Assembly (NCBI RefSeq): GCF_003074135.1
Contig: NZ_PPDK01000001.1
Location: 1,364,001-1,428,000 of the forward strand
Direction: 5' to 3'
DNA: 64,000 bases
Source: Euzebya tangerina
Lineage (GTDB): Bacteria; Actinomycetota; Nitriliruptoria; Euzebyales; Euzebyaceae
The position numbers and the translations under genes were made by a program. This document shows, in pieces, positions 33,870 to 41,798 of the stretch. Numbering within the stretch: position 1 is the first letter of the stretch; each line of letters opens with the position of its first letter. Below the pieces are notes generated by a model that was given only the letters and a program-made list of their open reading frames with translations, did not search any database and was not told where the DNA came from.

Positions 33870-35390
33870 ATGAAGATCAGGGGTCCGCGGGACAGCGAAG
33901 CTGCAGGTCAGGCTGCAGTTCGCTCACTCGCGTGGGCCCGCACTGACGGGGATGATGCGGATCCGGTTCGTACCGCGATCGAGGCGTTTGTCTCCGTCGA
34001 TCGGGCCATGGCTGTGGCGCTCCGGGCCCTGGCCGCGGCCGAGCCCGAGCATGGGGTGCCGGCCGACCGGCTGGTCGCCCTGGCCGCCAACGTGGCCGGC
34101 TGGGACGTCGGGTTCTGCATGCGGGCCATCGAGGTGCTGGCGGCCATGCCACTGACGTGGCAGGCCTTTGATGAGGGGCGGATCTCCTGGTCCCAGCTCC
34201 GCGGCATCATCAGCGCCGCAAAGGCCCTGCCGGTCGCCGACCGGGAGACGCTGGATGACCAGCTCACCGGTCTGGTCGACAGCAACAACCGGGCCGAGCC
34301 CGAGCGGCTGCCCGATGTGGCGGCTGATCTGGCCCGCCGACTGGCAGATGCCCGGCAGGCTGAGCGGGAACAGGCCCAGGCCGAGCAGTCCTTCATCCGC
34401 TTCCAACCCTCTCTGCTGGGTGGCGCCGACTTCTACGGCCGCGGTGATGATGACCAGATCGCCACCCTGACCGCCGCCCTTGACGCCGCCGCTGACCCAC
34501 CCGTAGCAGACGACGACGATCTGCCCACCGATACTCAGGGCCGACCGGTCCCTGCTGCGTGGCGGCGTCACACCGCCCGCGCCACCCAACGGATGGAAGC
34601 GCTGCGCCGCATCGCCGCTCACAGTCTCGCTGGTCGTGCCCAAGGTACCGCCCGGCCATCCATCACCGCGGTCGTCGACATCACCGACCTCACTCCACAT
34701 CGATCGGCCAGCGTGGGTGGCGCACCGAGCCATCGAGGATCGTCTGAATTTGGAGCGGCCCCTCGATCCCACGACGCCGAATCGAGATCGGACCAGTCCG
34801 ACGTGTTGAGCCGGGTGCCGAATGCGGCGCCAGCGGCAACGGCTCGGATGTTGTGGAACCTCGCCGGTGGCCGGCGGCCGCTCTCGACTGCAGCGGTGCG
34901 GATGTTGGCCTGTGATGCCAGCCACACCCCACTCCTGACCGACGGCACCAGGCTCTTGGCCATCGGCGACGCCTATCACCCGATCTCGAGTGGCCTCCGA
35001 CGCGCCGTCACGACCCGCGATCAGGGCTGCCGGTTCCCGGCATGCCGGGCACCAGCCGCCCACACCGATCTGCACCATGTCATCCACCGCGCCGAGGGTG
35101 GCCCCACCGAGGCGGCCAACCTGGTCGCGCTGTGCCGCCCCCACCACCGCCTGGTCCACCAGCACGGCTGGACCCTCACCCTCGCCCCCGACGGCAGGCT
35201 GGATCTCAAACGGGGCCGCTGGCACCTCACCAGCCAGCCTCGCCTCCGCCCACCCCCACCAAGCCGTGCTGCCTCGCACTCCGGCGACCCGCCGAACGGA
35301 TACCGACAAGCCGCCCGCCATCGCCGAGACGGGCCCGCACACCAAACGGGCGCCGATCCTCCAGGCCAGTCCGTGCCGCTGCCCTTCTGA
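33870..35390 (+). CDS. DUF222 and HNH endonuclease domain protein
   Basis: A 506-residue protein of the DUF222-HNH family, common and multi-copy in actinomycetes. Residues about 20-330 form the helical DUF222 region (SVDRAMAVALRALAAAEPEH, ISWSQLRGIISAAKALP). The HNH domain is near 380-430: RDQGCRFPACRAPAAHTDLH, then HVIHRAEGGPTEAANLVALC and RPHHRLVH, with Cys pairs for zinc and the His-Asn-His catalytic set. The C-terminal tail is low-complexity. The family is often linked with mobile or selfish DNA, but no terminal repeats are visible. TAGACT lies seven bases before the ATG. Confidence 0.88.
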   Translation: MKIRGPRDSEAAGQAAVRSLAWARTDGDDADPVRTAIEAFVSVDRAMAVALRALAAAEPEHGVPADRLVALAANVAGWDVGFCMRAIEVLAAMPLTWQAFDEGRISWSQLRGIISAAKALPVADRETLDDQLTGLVDSNNRAEPERLPDVAADLARRLADARQAEREQAQAEQSFIRFQPSLLGGADFYGRGDDDQIATLTAALDAAADPPVADDDDLPTDTQGRPVPAAWRRHTARATQRMEALRRIAAHSLAGRAQGTARPSITAVVDITDLTPHRSASVGGAPSHRGSSEFGAAPRSHDAESRSDQSDVLSRVPNAAPAATARMLWNLAGGRRPLSTAAVRMLACDASHTPLLTDGTRLLAIGDAYHPISSGLRRAVTTRDQGCRFPACRAPAAHTDLHHVIHRAEGGPTEAANLVALCRPHHRLVHQHGWTLTLAPDGRLDLKRGRWHLTSQPRLRPPPPSRAASHSGDPPNGYRQAARHRRDGPAHQTGADPPGQSVPLPF

Positions 35391-35493
35391 GGCGACCGGC
35401 CCTCGACCCAGGCAGCCGGGATGGCTGCCATCAAGCCGCAGCATGACGACCCGTCACCACGACGTGCCGTTCGTGTGCCCGAAGACGGACGAC

Positions 35494-36009
35494 TCAGCCC
35501 AGGTCCCTGACCAGCAGCCAACCTCTCGCCACGGACACGGACCGTGAGCCTTCGGAGCGCCGGCCCGCCACAGTGAGTGAAGGCTGCAAGTCGGCTCGCC
35601 AGGCGTCGCCAGGGGGCCTGACATCCCGCGCTCTCGCCCACTCGACCCCAGCCCGCAGGTCGCCGATCGCTGCGCGGGGGATGACAACCGGATCAAGACG
35701 AGAGAGCGGCGAGACGGGAAGGTCATCCCGGCCGTAGATGACCTCACCCGTCGTGCGCATCTCGAGCAGCCTGACGACGGCGCCGGTTCCTAGTCGCTGT
35801 TCCTCTGTTGCGAGGTGAAGGGTCTCCGCGGACGCCGACCACCGCAGCCACAGGGGAACGGAGTCCAGCAGCGGGGAGAGCCGGCGAACAGCTCCGATCC
35901 GCAGCGACTCACCTGACCGATCCTTGGCCGAGACGACGACCTGGCTTGCGCCGCCCACTGCATCAGGCCGCAGCCGGAATGAGCCACGAATCTGCGGGCC
36001 GCAACCCAC
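35494..36009 (-). CDS. Truncated paralogue of the adjacent 808-residue membrane protein
   Basis: This 171-codon frame starts with GTG six bases after the stop of the 808-residue gene. Residues about 10-118 closely resemble that protein's residues about 690-800: RRLSPLLDSVPLWLRWSASA against ARLLPLLDSVPLWVRWSATA, and RLDPVVIPRAAIGDL against RIDPVVVPRDALDEL. The remainder (about 119-171) is unrelated basic sequence. It has no signal or membrane segment, so as it stands it could not be placed outside the cell. It looks like the remnant of a tandem copy rather than an independent gene, although translation by reinitiation is possible. Confidence 0.6.
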   Translation of the reverse strand: MGCGPQIRGSFRLRPDAVGGASQVVVSAKDRSGESLRIGAVRRLSPLLDSVPLWLRWSASAETLHLATEEQRLGTGAVVRLLEMRTTGEVIYGRDDLPVSPLSRLDPVVIPRAAIGDLRAGVEWARARDVRPPGDAWRADLQPSLTVAGRRSEGSRSVSVARGWLLVRDLG

Positions 36010-36015
36010 GAGCGG

Positions 36016-38442
36016 CTACTGGCCACTGCCGTCGGGCAACTCGTCCAGTGCGTCTCGCGGTACCACGACAGGGTCGATTCGCGACAGAAGCGAGATGGGC
36101 AGGTCATCGCGGTCCCTAAGCACCCGCCCGGTGGTGCTCATCTCCAGCAACCGCACGACCGCAGAGCCATCATCCGCGCCCGAGATGACTGCGACGTGCA
36201 CCGTCGATGCGGTAGCGGACCAGCGAACCCACAACGGAACCGAATCGAGCAACGGCAACAACCGGGCGACGTCGCCAATCCCAATCTCTGGACCGGAACG
36301 GTCGATCTCGGCGACCACAAGCTGGCTCGGACCGCCTTCCGGCTGATCCCCGAGGCTCACCGCGAACGTCACGTAGGTTCCGTCTGGCGAGAGTTGAATG
36401 GACTCGGCCTGGACAGTCTCGTCAGCGGATCCGTTTGACTCCACCACACTCACCTCGCCGGGACGGGCCACGTCGACCACGGCAACTCGGTCACAGGTCG
36501 TGGGCTCCCGGCCGTCTGGCTCGTCTGATTCGCAGAAGGCCAGGAGGCTGTCGGCCTGCGTGACGTGTCGGAGCGTTCTGGGGGAGACCTCGATCAACCT
36601 GTCGGGCTCCGCTGGATCCCACAGGTGGAGCGGAAGGGCGCCGACCTCTCTGAGCACAGCTAGACCGCCGGGAACGCCGTGAGCCACGGAGAAGCCGGCC
36701 GGCAGCGTGCCCTCGGCGATGACGGCCCCGTCGTGCACCTGGACATGCCGGACCGTGGGCGCACCCGGACCGATCCGATCGCCCGGGTAGTCCACGAGCC
36801 AGACCGTCCCATTCTCGGCTCCAGGTACGGCGTACTCGGCACGGCCGAGGAGCAACGGCCCGGACCCGTCGAGAGATGTCGAGTAGATCTCGCCCCAGCC
36901 CACGACCAGACGGCCACCGGTCGCGATCACCTGGAAGGGATGATCGCCCGGTCGGTCGCCGGCCACCTGAACGCCGGTGGCAGCTGAGCCCGTGGTCGGC
37001 GCGATGTAGGCCACCGTGTCGGGTTGGTCTCGCAGGATCAGGACATCGTCGCTTGTGTTCGACGGCGTCGGGGCCCCGGTGAGGTCAACCGGCGCCCATG
37101 TACACCCGCCCGCCGTGCGCCGACTGTCCACACAGGGCCGGAGGCCGGCAGCGGTCTCGGGCGGCACCGAGGTGGCACTCCGCCGGACCACCACGGTTGC
37201 TCCGCCCGGCACGAACACACCTGGTGCCTGATCAATATCGCTGGACCCGTCCAAGCCAATGCGCTGCAGGTTCCACACCGCATCGTCCGTCCCACCGACC
37301 TCCATGAAGCCCACGTACACGTCCTCGCCGGAGGTCGACCACTCGACGACCTGCGGTGTCCACCCCTCCGCCAGCGGCACGTCAACGACCAACTCCAGAC
37401 CATCACGCGTCGAGTCCCGGTCGCGACTGAGCGCGAAGAACGCTGCCACGGGGACCTCGCCCTCACCCTGGCCGAGGACCAGCAGGTGCCGGCCGTCAGG
37501 CGACAACCGGATGCTCGCGACGCTGGTACCGGGTGAGAGATCTCGGCCGGTCACGTCCCACTGGTCGGCCGACGCCGCCGTGTTCAACACGGTCAGGCGT
37601 TGGCAGTCGTTCTCGCAGAAGGCGACCAGTTCACCGGAGCTGTGCACGTGTTGAACGGGACCGGCGGTGGCGACTCGGTCCAACTCGGTCGGGGCATCCC
37701 GTCGCCAGACCTGGACCTCGGGTGACGCCGAGGCATCCATCGGCACGCCGACCAGTCCATCGGGCACGCCTCGAATCGGGGCCATCCCAGCCGGCAAGGT
37801 CGCCGCCTCGAGCACGGCTCCGCTGGCGGCGTCGACCCGTTCGACCTGACGACGCTTGGCCCCGTTGACCATGTCCACCAACCACACAGACCCATCCTCG
37901 GCGGCCGGGACAAGCCGATGCGACTCGCCCAGGACGATCTGGTCCGTGCCCTCGAGCGTTGTTGAGACGATGGTCCCAAGACCAGTCACGAGGCGATCGC
38001 CCGCAACGACCAGTGGGTGTGGCTCGTGTTGGAGGTCGTCCGGGATGGGGGGATGCACACCCATCGCCGCGCCCTCTCGGACCGTTCGGGCCGAAGGATC
38101 CACCGACGTCAGTCGGTAGGGACGGTCCAGGGTGAGGATGACGTCACCCGAACCCGCGACACCATCCGCGCCTCCGGGCACGTCACTGGCAGCCGGTTCG
38201 TCGACGATCCCGATCGAGTCCGTGTCGAGCCCGGGACGGGCCACCAACGCAATCGAGAGCACGACTACCGCGATCGTTCCGACGCCGAGCACGTTGCGTC
38301 GTACCCGTCGTTGCCGATGCCGAACGCGCAGAGCAGTTGGCGAGGGGCGCTCCTCATGAGGCAGCGCGGCCATGAGGTCACGGCTCGCCCTCCGAGCGAG
38401 CAGATCCAGTTCTGGTGCCTCTGGGCCACCGTCATCACTCAT
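36016..38442 (-). CDS. One-TM protein with duplicated beta-propeller-like outer domain, partner of ECF sigma factor
   Basis: An 808-residue protein of no named family that I know. Residues 1-48 are cytoplasmic and Arg-rich, 51-68 a membrane helix (VLGVGTIAVVVLSIALVA), and the rest is outside. The outer part consists of two related halves, about 143-415 and 503-795: DRLVTGLGTIVSTTLEG against GRLVVGWGEIYSTSLDG, GSVWLVD against GTVWLVD, LVAFCENDC against LLAFCESDE, and RLSPDGRHLLVL against QLSPDGTYVTFA. The strand-rich repeats suggest beta-propellers. ATG overlaps the sigma-factor stop by four bases, so by position it could be an anti-sigma or sensor protein, but it lacks a recognisable zinc anti-sigma motif. 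Confidence 0.7.
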   Translation of the reverse strand: MSDDGGPEAPELDLLARRASRDLMAALPHEERPSPTALRVRHRQRRVRRNVLGVGTIAVVVLSIALVARPGLDTDSIGIVDEPAASDVPGGADGVAGSGDVILTLDRPYRLTSVDPSARTVREGAAMGVHPPIPDDLQHEPHPLVVAGDRLVTGLGTIVSTTLEGTDQIVLGESHRLVPAAEDGSVWLVDMVNGAKRRQVERVDAASGAVLEAATLPAGMAPIRGVPDGLVGVPMDASASPEVQVWRRDAPTELDRVATAGPVQHVHSSGELVAFCENDCQRLTVLNTAASADQWDVTGRDLSPGTSVASIRLSPDGRHLLVLGQGEGEVPVAAFFALSRDRDSTRDGLELVVDVPLAEGWTPQVVEWSTSGEDVYVGFMEVGGTDDAVWNLQRIGLDGSSDIDQAPGVFVPGGATVVVRRSATSVPPETAAGLRPCVDSRRTAGGCTWAPVDLTGAPTPSNTSDDVLILRDQPDTVAYIAPTTGSAATGVQVAGDRPGDHPFQVIATGGRLVVGWGEIYSTSLDGSGPLLLGRAEYAVPGAENGTVWLVDYPGDRIGPGAPTVRHVQVHDGAVIAEGTLPAGFSVAHGVPGGLAVLREVGALPLHLWDPAEPDRLIEVSPRTLRHVTQADSLLAFCESDEPDGREPTTCDRVAVVDVARPGEVSVVESNGSADETVQAESIQLSPDGTYVTFAVSLGDQPEGGPSQLVVAEIDRSGPEIGIGDVARLLPLLDSVPLWVRWSATASTVHVAVISGADDGSAVVRLLEMSTTGRVLRDRDDLPISLLSRIDPVVVPRDALDELPDGSGQ

Positions 38443-38996
38443 CGCGGGTCACCTCCGTCGACGTCCTCGTCCGTGCTGAGCCGCCGGCGAAGACCAGCCC
38501 TGCCCTGATGCAGCAGGGCCTTGGCGGTTCCCTCGGCGATGTCCATCAGGCTGGCCACGTCACGCACCGACCGATCCTCCAGGTAGTGCAGGGCAACGGC
38601 TTCGGCCTGCCGTGGAGGAAGTGACCGGACGTGCTCCCAGAACTCCTCCGACTCCACGGTCGTGTCCAGTTCGAGTGGCTCCACTCGGCGCCGTGAGAGG
38701 CGAAGCACGGCCCGGAACTCCGTCCGCGCACGCCGGAGTCGCGAGCGAGCCAGGTTGACCGCCGCCGTCCGGACCCATCCCGGTGGGTTGTGGACCTCGC
38801 CGGCTGCCATCGCAGCCAGCAGCTTGATGAACGCATCCTGTGTAGCCTCCTCGGCCACGTCGACGCGACCGGACATCACATAGGCAAGGCCCAGCACCTG
38901 CGTGTAGTGCTCGGCGTAGACGCTCTCGAAGTCCTCACCGGGCGCGCCACCCAGTCCCCCGCCGACGTCGGGGTTCTCCCACCCGACATCCGTCAC
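38439..38996 (-). CDS. ECF RNA polymerase sigma factor (SigE/SigM-like)
   Basis: A 185-residue extracytoplasmic-function sigma factor. Sigma region 2 is FESVYAEHYTQVLGLAYVMS with VAEEATQDAFIKLLAAM; region 4 is RSLPPRQAEAVALHYLEDRS followed by VRDVASLMDIAEGTAKALLH. GTG at 38996 is taken as the start because AAGGAGG (39001-39007) is four bases upstream. The frame remains open to 39287 with ATG at 39017, but that upstream part is not sigma-like. It is coupled to the 808-residue membrane protein, a usual arrangement for a sigma factor and its membrane-bound controller. Confidence 0.88.
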   Translation of the reverse strand: MTDVGWENPDVGGGLGGAPGEDFESVYAEHYTQVLGLAYVMSGRVDVAEEATQDAFIKLLAAMAAGEVHNPPGWVRTAAVNLARSRLRRARTEFRAVLRLSRRRVEPLELDTTVESEEFWEHVRSLPPRQAEAVALHYLEDRSVRDVASLMDIAEGTAKALLHQGRAGLRRRLSTDEDVDGGDPR

Positions 38997-39089
38997 CCCG
39001 CCTCCTTCGTGTCGCATGACCGTACGACGCGCGAGCGGCCCGGCGGGGTTTAGTCCGACCTGGAGTCGTTCGCTGCTAGCCTCCGCGAC

Positions 39090-39371
39090 GTGCCGGGCGA
39101 ACCGATCCGACGCCACGTTCTCGTCACCGGGCGAGTCCAGGGTGTCTTCTTCCGGGCCAGCACGCGCGACGAGGCCCGGCGGCAAGGGGTAACGGGATGG
39201 GTGCGCAACAACCCCGGTGGGACGGTCGAGGCGGAGGTCCAGGGCCCGCCGGAGCGCGTTGAAGCCGTCGTCGACTTCTGCCGCCAAGGACCCCGGTTCG
39301 CCCGCGTCACCTCCTGCGACGTGCAGGAGATTCCGGTCGAGACCACCGAGTCCGACTTCGAGATCCGCTGA
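39090..39371 (+). CDS. acyP: Acylphosphatase
   Basis: Small enzyme (93 residues) that hydrolyses acyl phosphates such as 1,3-bisphosphoglycerate or acetyl phosphate. The catalytic loop VTGRVQGVFFRAST contains Arg22, and GWVRNNPGGTVEAEVQG contains Asn40; the C-terminal strand fits the ferredoxin-like fold. GTG start at 39090. It is followed after eight bases by the geranylgeranyl reductase-like gene, probably as one unit. It lies divergent from the sigma factor. The frame is intact and of normal length. Confidence 0.95.
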   Translation: MPGEPIRRHVLVTGRVQGVFFRASTRDEARRQGVTGWVRNNPGGTVEAEVQGPPERVEAVVDFCRQGPRFARVTSCDVQEIPVETTESDFEIR

Positions 39372-39379
39372 CCGCCGAC

Positions 39380-40561
39380 GTGGAGCGTTGGGACCTCATC
39401 GTCGTCGGAGCTGGACCGGCCGGGGCGACCGCCGCCATCACGGCCCGACGGAACCGACCGGACGCACGGGTCCTGCTCATCGACCGGGCCACGTTCCCGC
39501 GCGACAAGGCGTGCGGGGACGCCATCGCTGCCCACGCGTTCGAGGAGCTCGCCCACATCGGCGTCAGCGGCATCGAGGACGATTGGCCGGAGGTGTGGGA
39601 CCTGGACCTGCTCGGTCCGGGCGGCCACCACGTGACCGGCCGCGGTGCCAGGCCCAACCGCATCATCCCGCGAGTCGATTTCGATGCCCGACTGGTCGAG
39701 CACGCTGCCGCGGCCGGGGCGGTCGTCCGCACCGAGCGGGTCCGCACGCTCGAGACTGACGGCTCCACCTTCGTGGTCAACCGTCATCTCCGCGCGCCGC
39801 ACCTCATCGCTGCAGACGGGGCCAACTCGACCATCCGACGGCTGGTGCAGGACGGCACGTCCGACCCCCGACATCGCACCCGCAGCAGCCGTCACCACGC
39901 GATCGCGATCCGCGCCTACGCCCGGACGACGCGCCACGACCATCCCACAGCCGGACGTGCCCAGCACATCGAGTTCCTGGCGGACGGCTGGCCCGCCTAC
40001 GCCTGGTCCTTCCCGCTTCCCGACGGGCGCGCCAACATCGGCTACGGCCTGCGCACCTCGCAGCTGCGCGGTGGCGGCCGCCCGGAACTGCTCCGTCGAC
40101 TGCGACAGGCCCTCCCCGAGGCCGACATCGAGGAGGGGACCGTCGCTGGTCACCCCCTACCGTTCTCCACGGGGCGCCCGCCGGCAACGGGTCGCGGCGT
40201 GCTGTTCGTCGGGGACGCCGCCGGTCTGATCAACCCGCTCACCGGCGAGGGCATCTTCTACGCCATCGCGTCGGGTCGGATGGCCGCGCAGGCGGTGACC
40301 GGCACCCAACGTCACCCGGCGCTCCTGAGCCGGCCGGACGATCGCTACGACGCCATGCTCACGCGCCGGTTCGGCACGCACTTCGCGACGACGAGTCTGC
40401 TGGCCCGGCTGCTCGACATCCCATCGCTGATGCCGATCATGATCCGCGCCGGCCGGGACCCGGCGGCGTTCGCTGACCTGGCCGAGATCGGGCTCGGCGA
40501 GGGTCGGCTCACACCCCGCCTGCTCCGCGCCGTCCTCCGCGGCGCACTGCAGCGACGCTGA
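39380..40561 (+). CDS. FAD-dependent geranylgeranyl reductase family protein
   Basis: A 393-residue flavoenzyme of the GGR/digeranylgeranylglycerophospholipid reductase family. LIVVGAGPAGATAAITAR is the FAD Rossmann motif, followed by DRATFPRDKACGD, the family motif with the conserved Cys. Then come LIAADGANSTIRRLV, IEFLADGWPAYAWSFPLPDG, ANIGYG and GRGVLFVGDAAGLINPLTGE (FAD ribityl site). Such enzymes reduce isoprenoid double bonds, for instance of menaquinone or lipids; the acceptor here is unknown. The gene follows acyP by eight bases with a GTG start. Confidence 0.88.
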   Translation: MERWDLIVVGAGPAGATAAITARRNRPDARVLLIDRATFPRDKACGDAIAAHAFEELAHIGVSGIEDDWPEVWDLDLLGPGGHHVTGRGARPNRIIPRVDFDARLVEHAAAAGAVVRTERVRTLETDGSTFVVNRHLRAPHLIAADGANSTIRRLVQDGTSDPRHRTRSSRHHAIAIRAYARTTRHDHPTAGRAQHIEFLADGWPAYAWSFPLPDGRANIGYGLRTSQLRGGGRPELLRRLRQALPEADIEEGTVAGHPLPFSTGRPPATGRGVLFVGDAAGLINPLTGEGIFYAIASGRMAAQAVTGTQRHPALLSRPDDRYDAMLTRRFGTHFATTSLLARLLDIPSLMPIMIRAGRDPAAFADLAEIGLGEGRLTPRLLRAVLRGALQRR

Positions 40562-40618
40562 CATCACCACCGATCACGATGCGGCCCGGTGGGGCCTGTG
40601 AGCGGGTCCGCGGGGGCG

Positions 40619-41716
40619 TCAGCCGCGCAGGACGCCTCCGACGCCGTCGTCCAGGTCGAGCAGCGCCTTGTGGACGACGGTGATGTCAGCGCCGGTGGCC
40701 AGACCAGCGCGGATGGCCGCGTCGGCCAGCGGGACCCGGACGGCATCGAGCTCCAGGTCGTGCAGGATGGTCGAGTCGGCGGCGACCTGCTCGGCGGCCG
40801 GCCCGACGTGTGCGGTCAGACCCTCCGCCTCGTCGAGCACGACCAGCAGATCGGCAACGCGGCCCTCGAACAGGGCAGCCAGGACATCCGCTCGGCCCTC
40901 CGCACCCTCACCTCGGCCGAGCGCCTCGGCCAGCCGCTCGGTCACGGCGGTCCGGCGCGCCAGCGCCTCGTCCCGCACGGCCACGTCCACCGCGTCGATG
41001 AGTTGGTCGGTCGACCCATCCTCGGCACGACTGCCGCCCTCGATCTCGACCAGCATCTCTGCGGTGTGGGGGTCCAATGACTCGCGGAGCAGCGAGATCA
41101 TGCGGTCGGTCCCGGTGACCAGGACGAGGTCGATGTCGAGCCGCGCGACCTCGGCCCGCAGACGCTCGGCGACCAAGCGTGCTGTCGCTTCCCAGTTCTC
41201 CTCGGCACGTTGCTGGAAGCGCTGTTGGGACCACCCGCCCGGGTTGGACTTGGTGATGTGGGTCGTCGCACCCTCGACGGTGACGTCGTCGTCCTGATCC
41301 AGGGCCGACACCAGCTCGATGTCGGCGCCCTCTCGGTCGATCAGGACGACGGCGTGCGGTACCCAGGTCTGCTTGGCAGCCACGAGTCGACCGAGCGCCG
41401 GAATCGGGCCCGGCTGTACCTCGAGGTCCACGGCGGTCGGCATGGACCACACCTGGACGGCGTCGTCCGCCACCACCGCGACCAGACCGGATCCCGCGTC
41501 GTGGCCGTGATCGCGGAGCGCATCGAGCAGGCGCGAGACCGCATCCGCGTCGATCTCGTGCTGGCCCAGCTCCTGCTCCAGCGTGGCCAGGCGAGCCTGA
41601 AACTGCTCGTCGGCATCCTCCCCCTCGCTCGGTGCCGGTACGAACACGGTGGCGTCACAGCCCCGCTCGTACCACTGACGGAGGGAGCTGCCGGTCGCTT
41701 GATCCAAAGACGTCAT
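40619..41716 (-). CDS. Bacterial eRF1-like/Vms1-type peptidyl-tRNA hydrolase family protein
   Basis: A 365-residue protein of the bacterial archaeo-eukaryotic release factor (baeRF/Rv2629-like) group, related to yeast Vms1. The central motif KSNPGGWSQQRFQQRAEENW (about 155-174) corresponds to the GGxxxxRFxRR segment of Vms1 whose Gln takes part in cleaving peptidyl-tRNA on stalled ribosomes. The C-terminal L7Ae-like domain is seen as GRVADLLVVLDEAEG and LHDLELDAVRVPLADAAIRA. ATG at 41716 is followed by TSLDQATGSSLRQWYERG. It is divergent from fbp. The activity has not been shown for the bacterial family as far as I know. Confidence 0.82.
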   Translation of the reverse strand: MTSLDQATGSSLRQWYERGCDATVFVPAPSEGEDADEQFQARLATLEQELGQHEIDADAVSRLLDALRDHGHDAGSGLVAVVADDAVQVWSMPTAVDLEVQPGPIPALGRLVAAKQTWVPHAVVLIDREGADIELVSALDQDDDVTVEGATTHITKSNPGGWSQQRFQQRAEENWEATARLVAERLRAEVARLDIDLVLVTGTDRMISLLRESLDPHTAEMLVEIEGGSRAEDGSTDQLIDAVDVAVRDEALARRTAVTERLAEALGRGEGAEGRADVLAALFEGRVADLLVVLDEAEGLTAHVGPAAEQVAADSTILHDLELDAVRVPLADAAIRAGLATGADITVVHKALLDLDDGVGGVLRG

Positions 41717-41798
41717 GAGTCCGTGCTACCCGCGGACCGCGAGCCCTGACACGTGTCCGACGGTGACGGTGACTGTTTGGTCGCGGTAGGGTCCGACC

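Noticed and set aside
31633-39000. Possible phage or transposon island
   Set aside because: The genes look plastic, but there is no integrase, transposase, tRNA attachment site or terminal inverted repeat.
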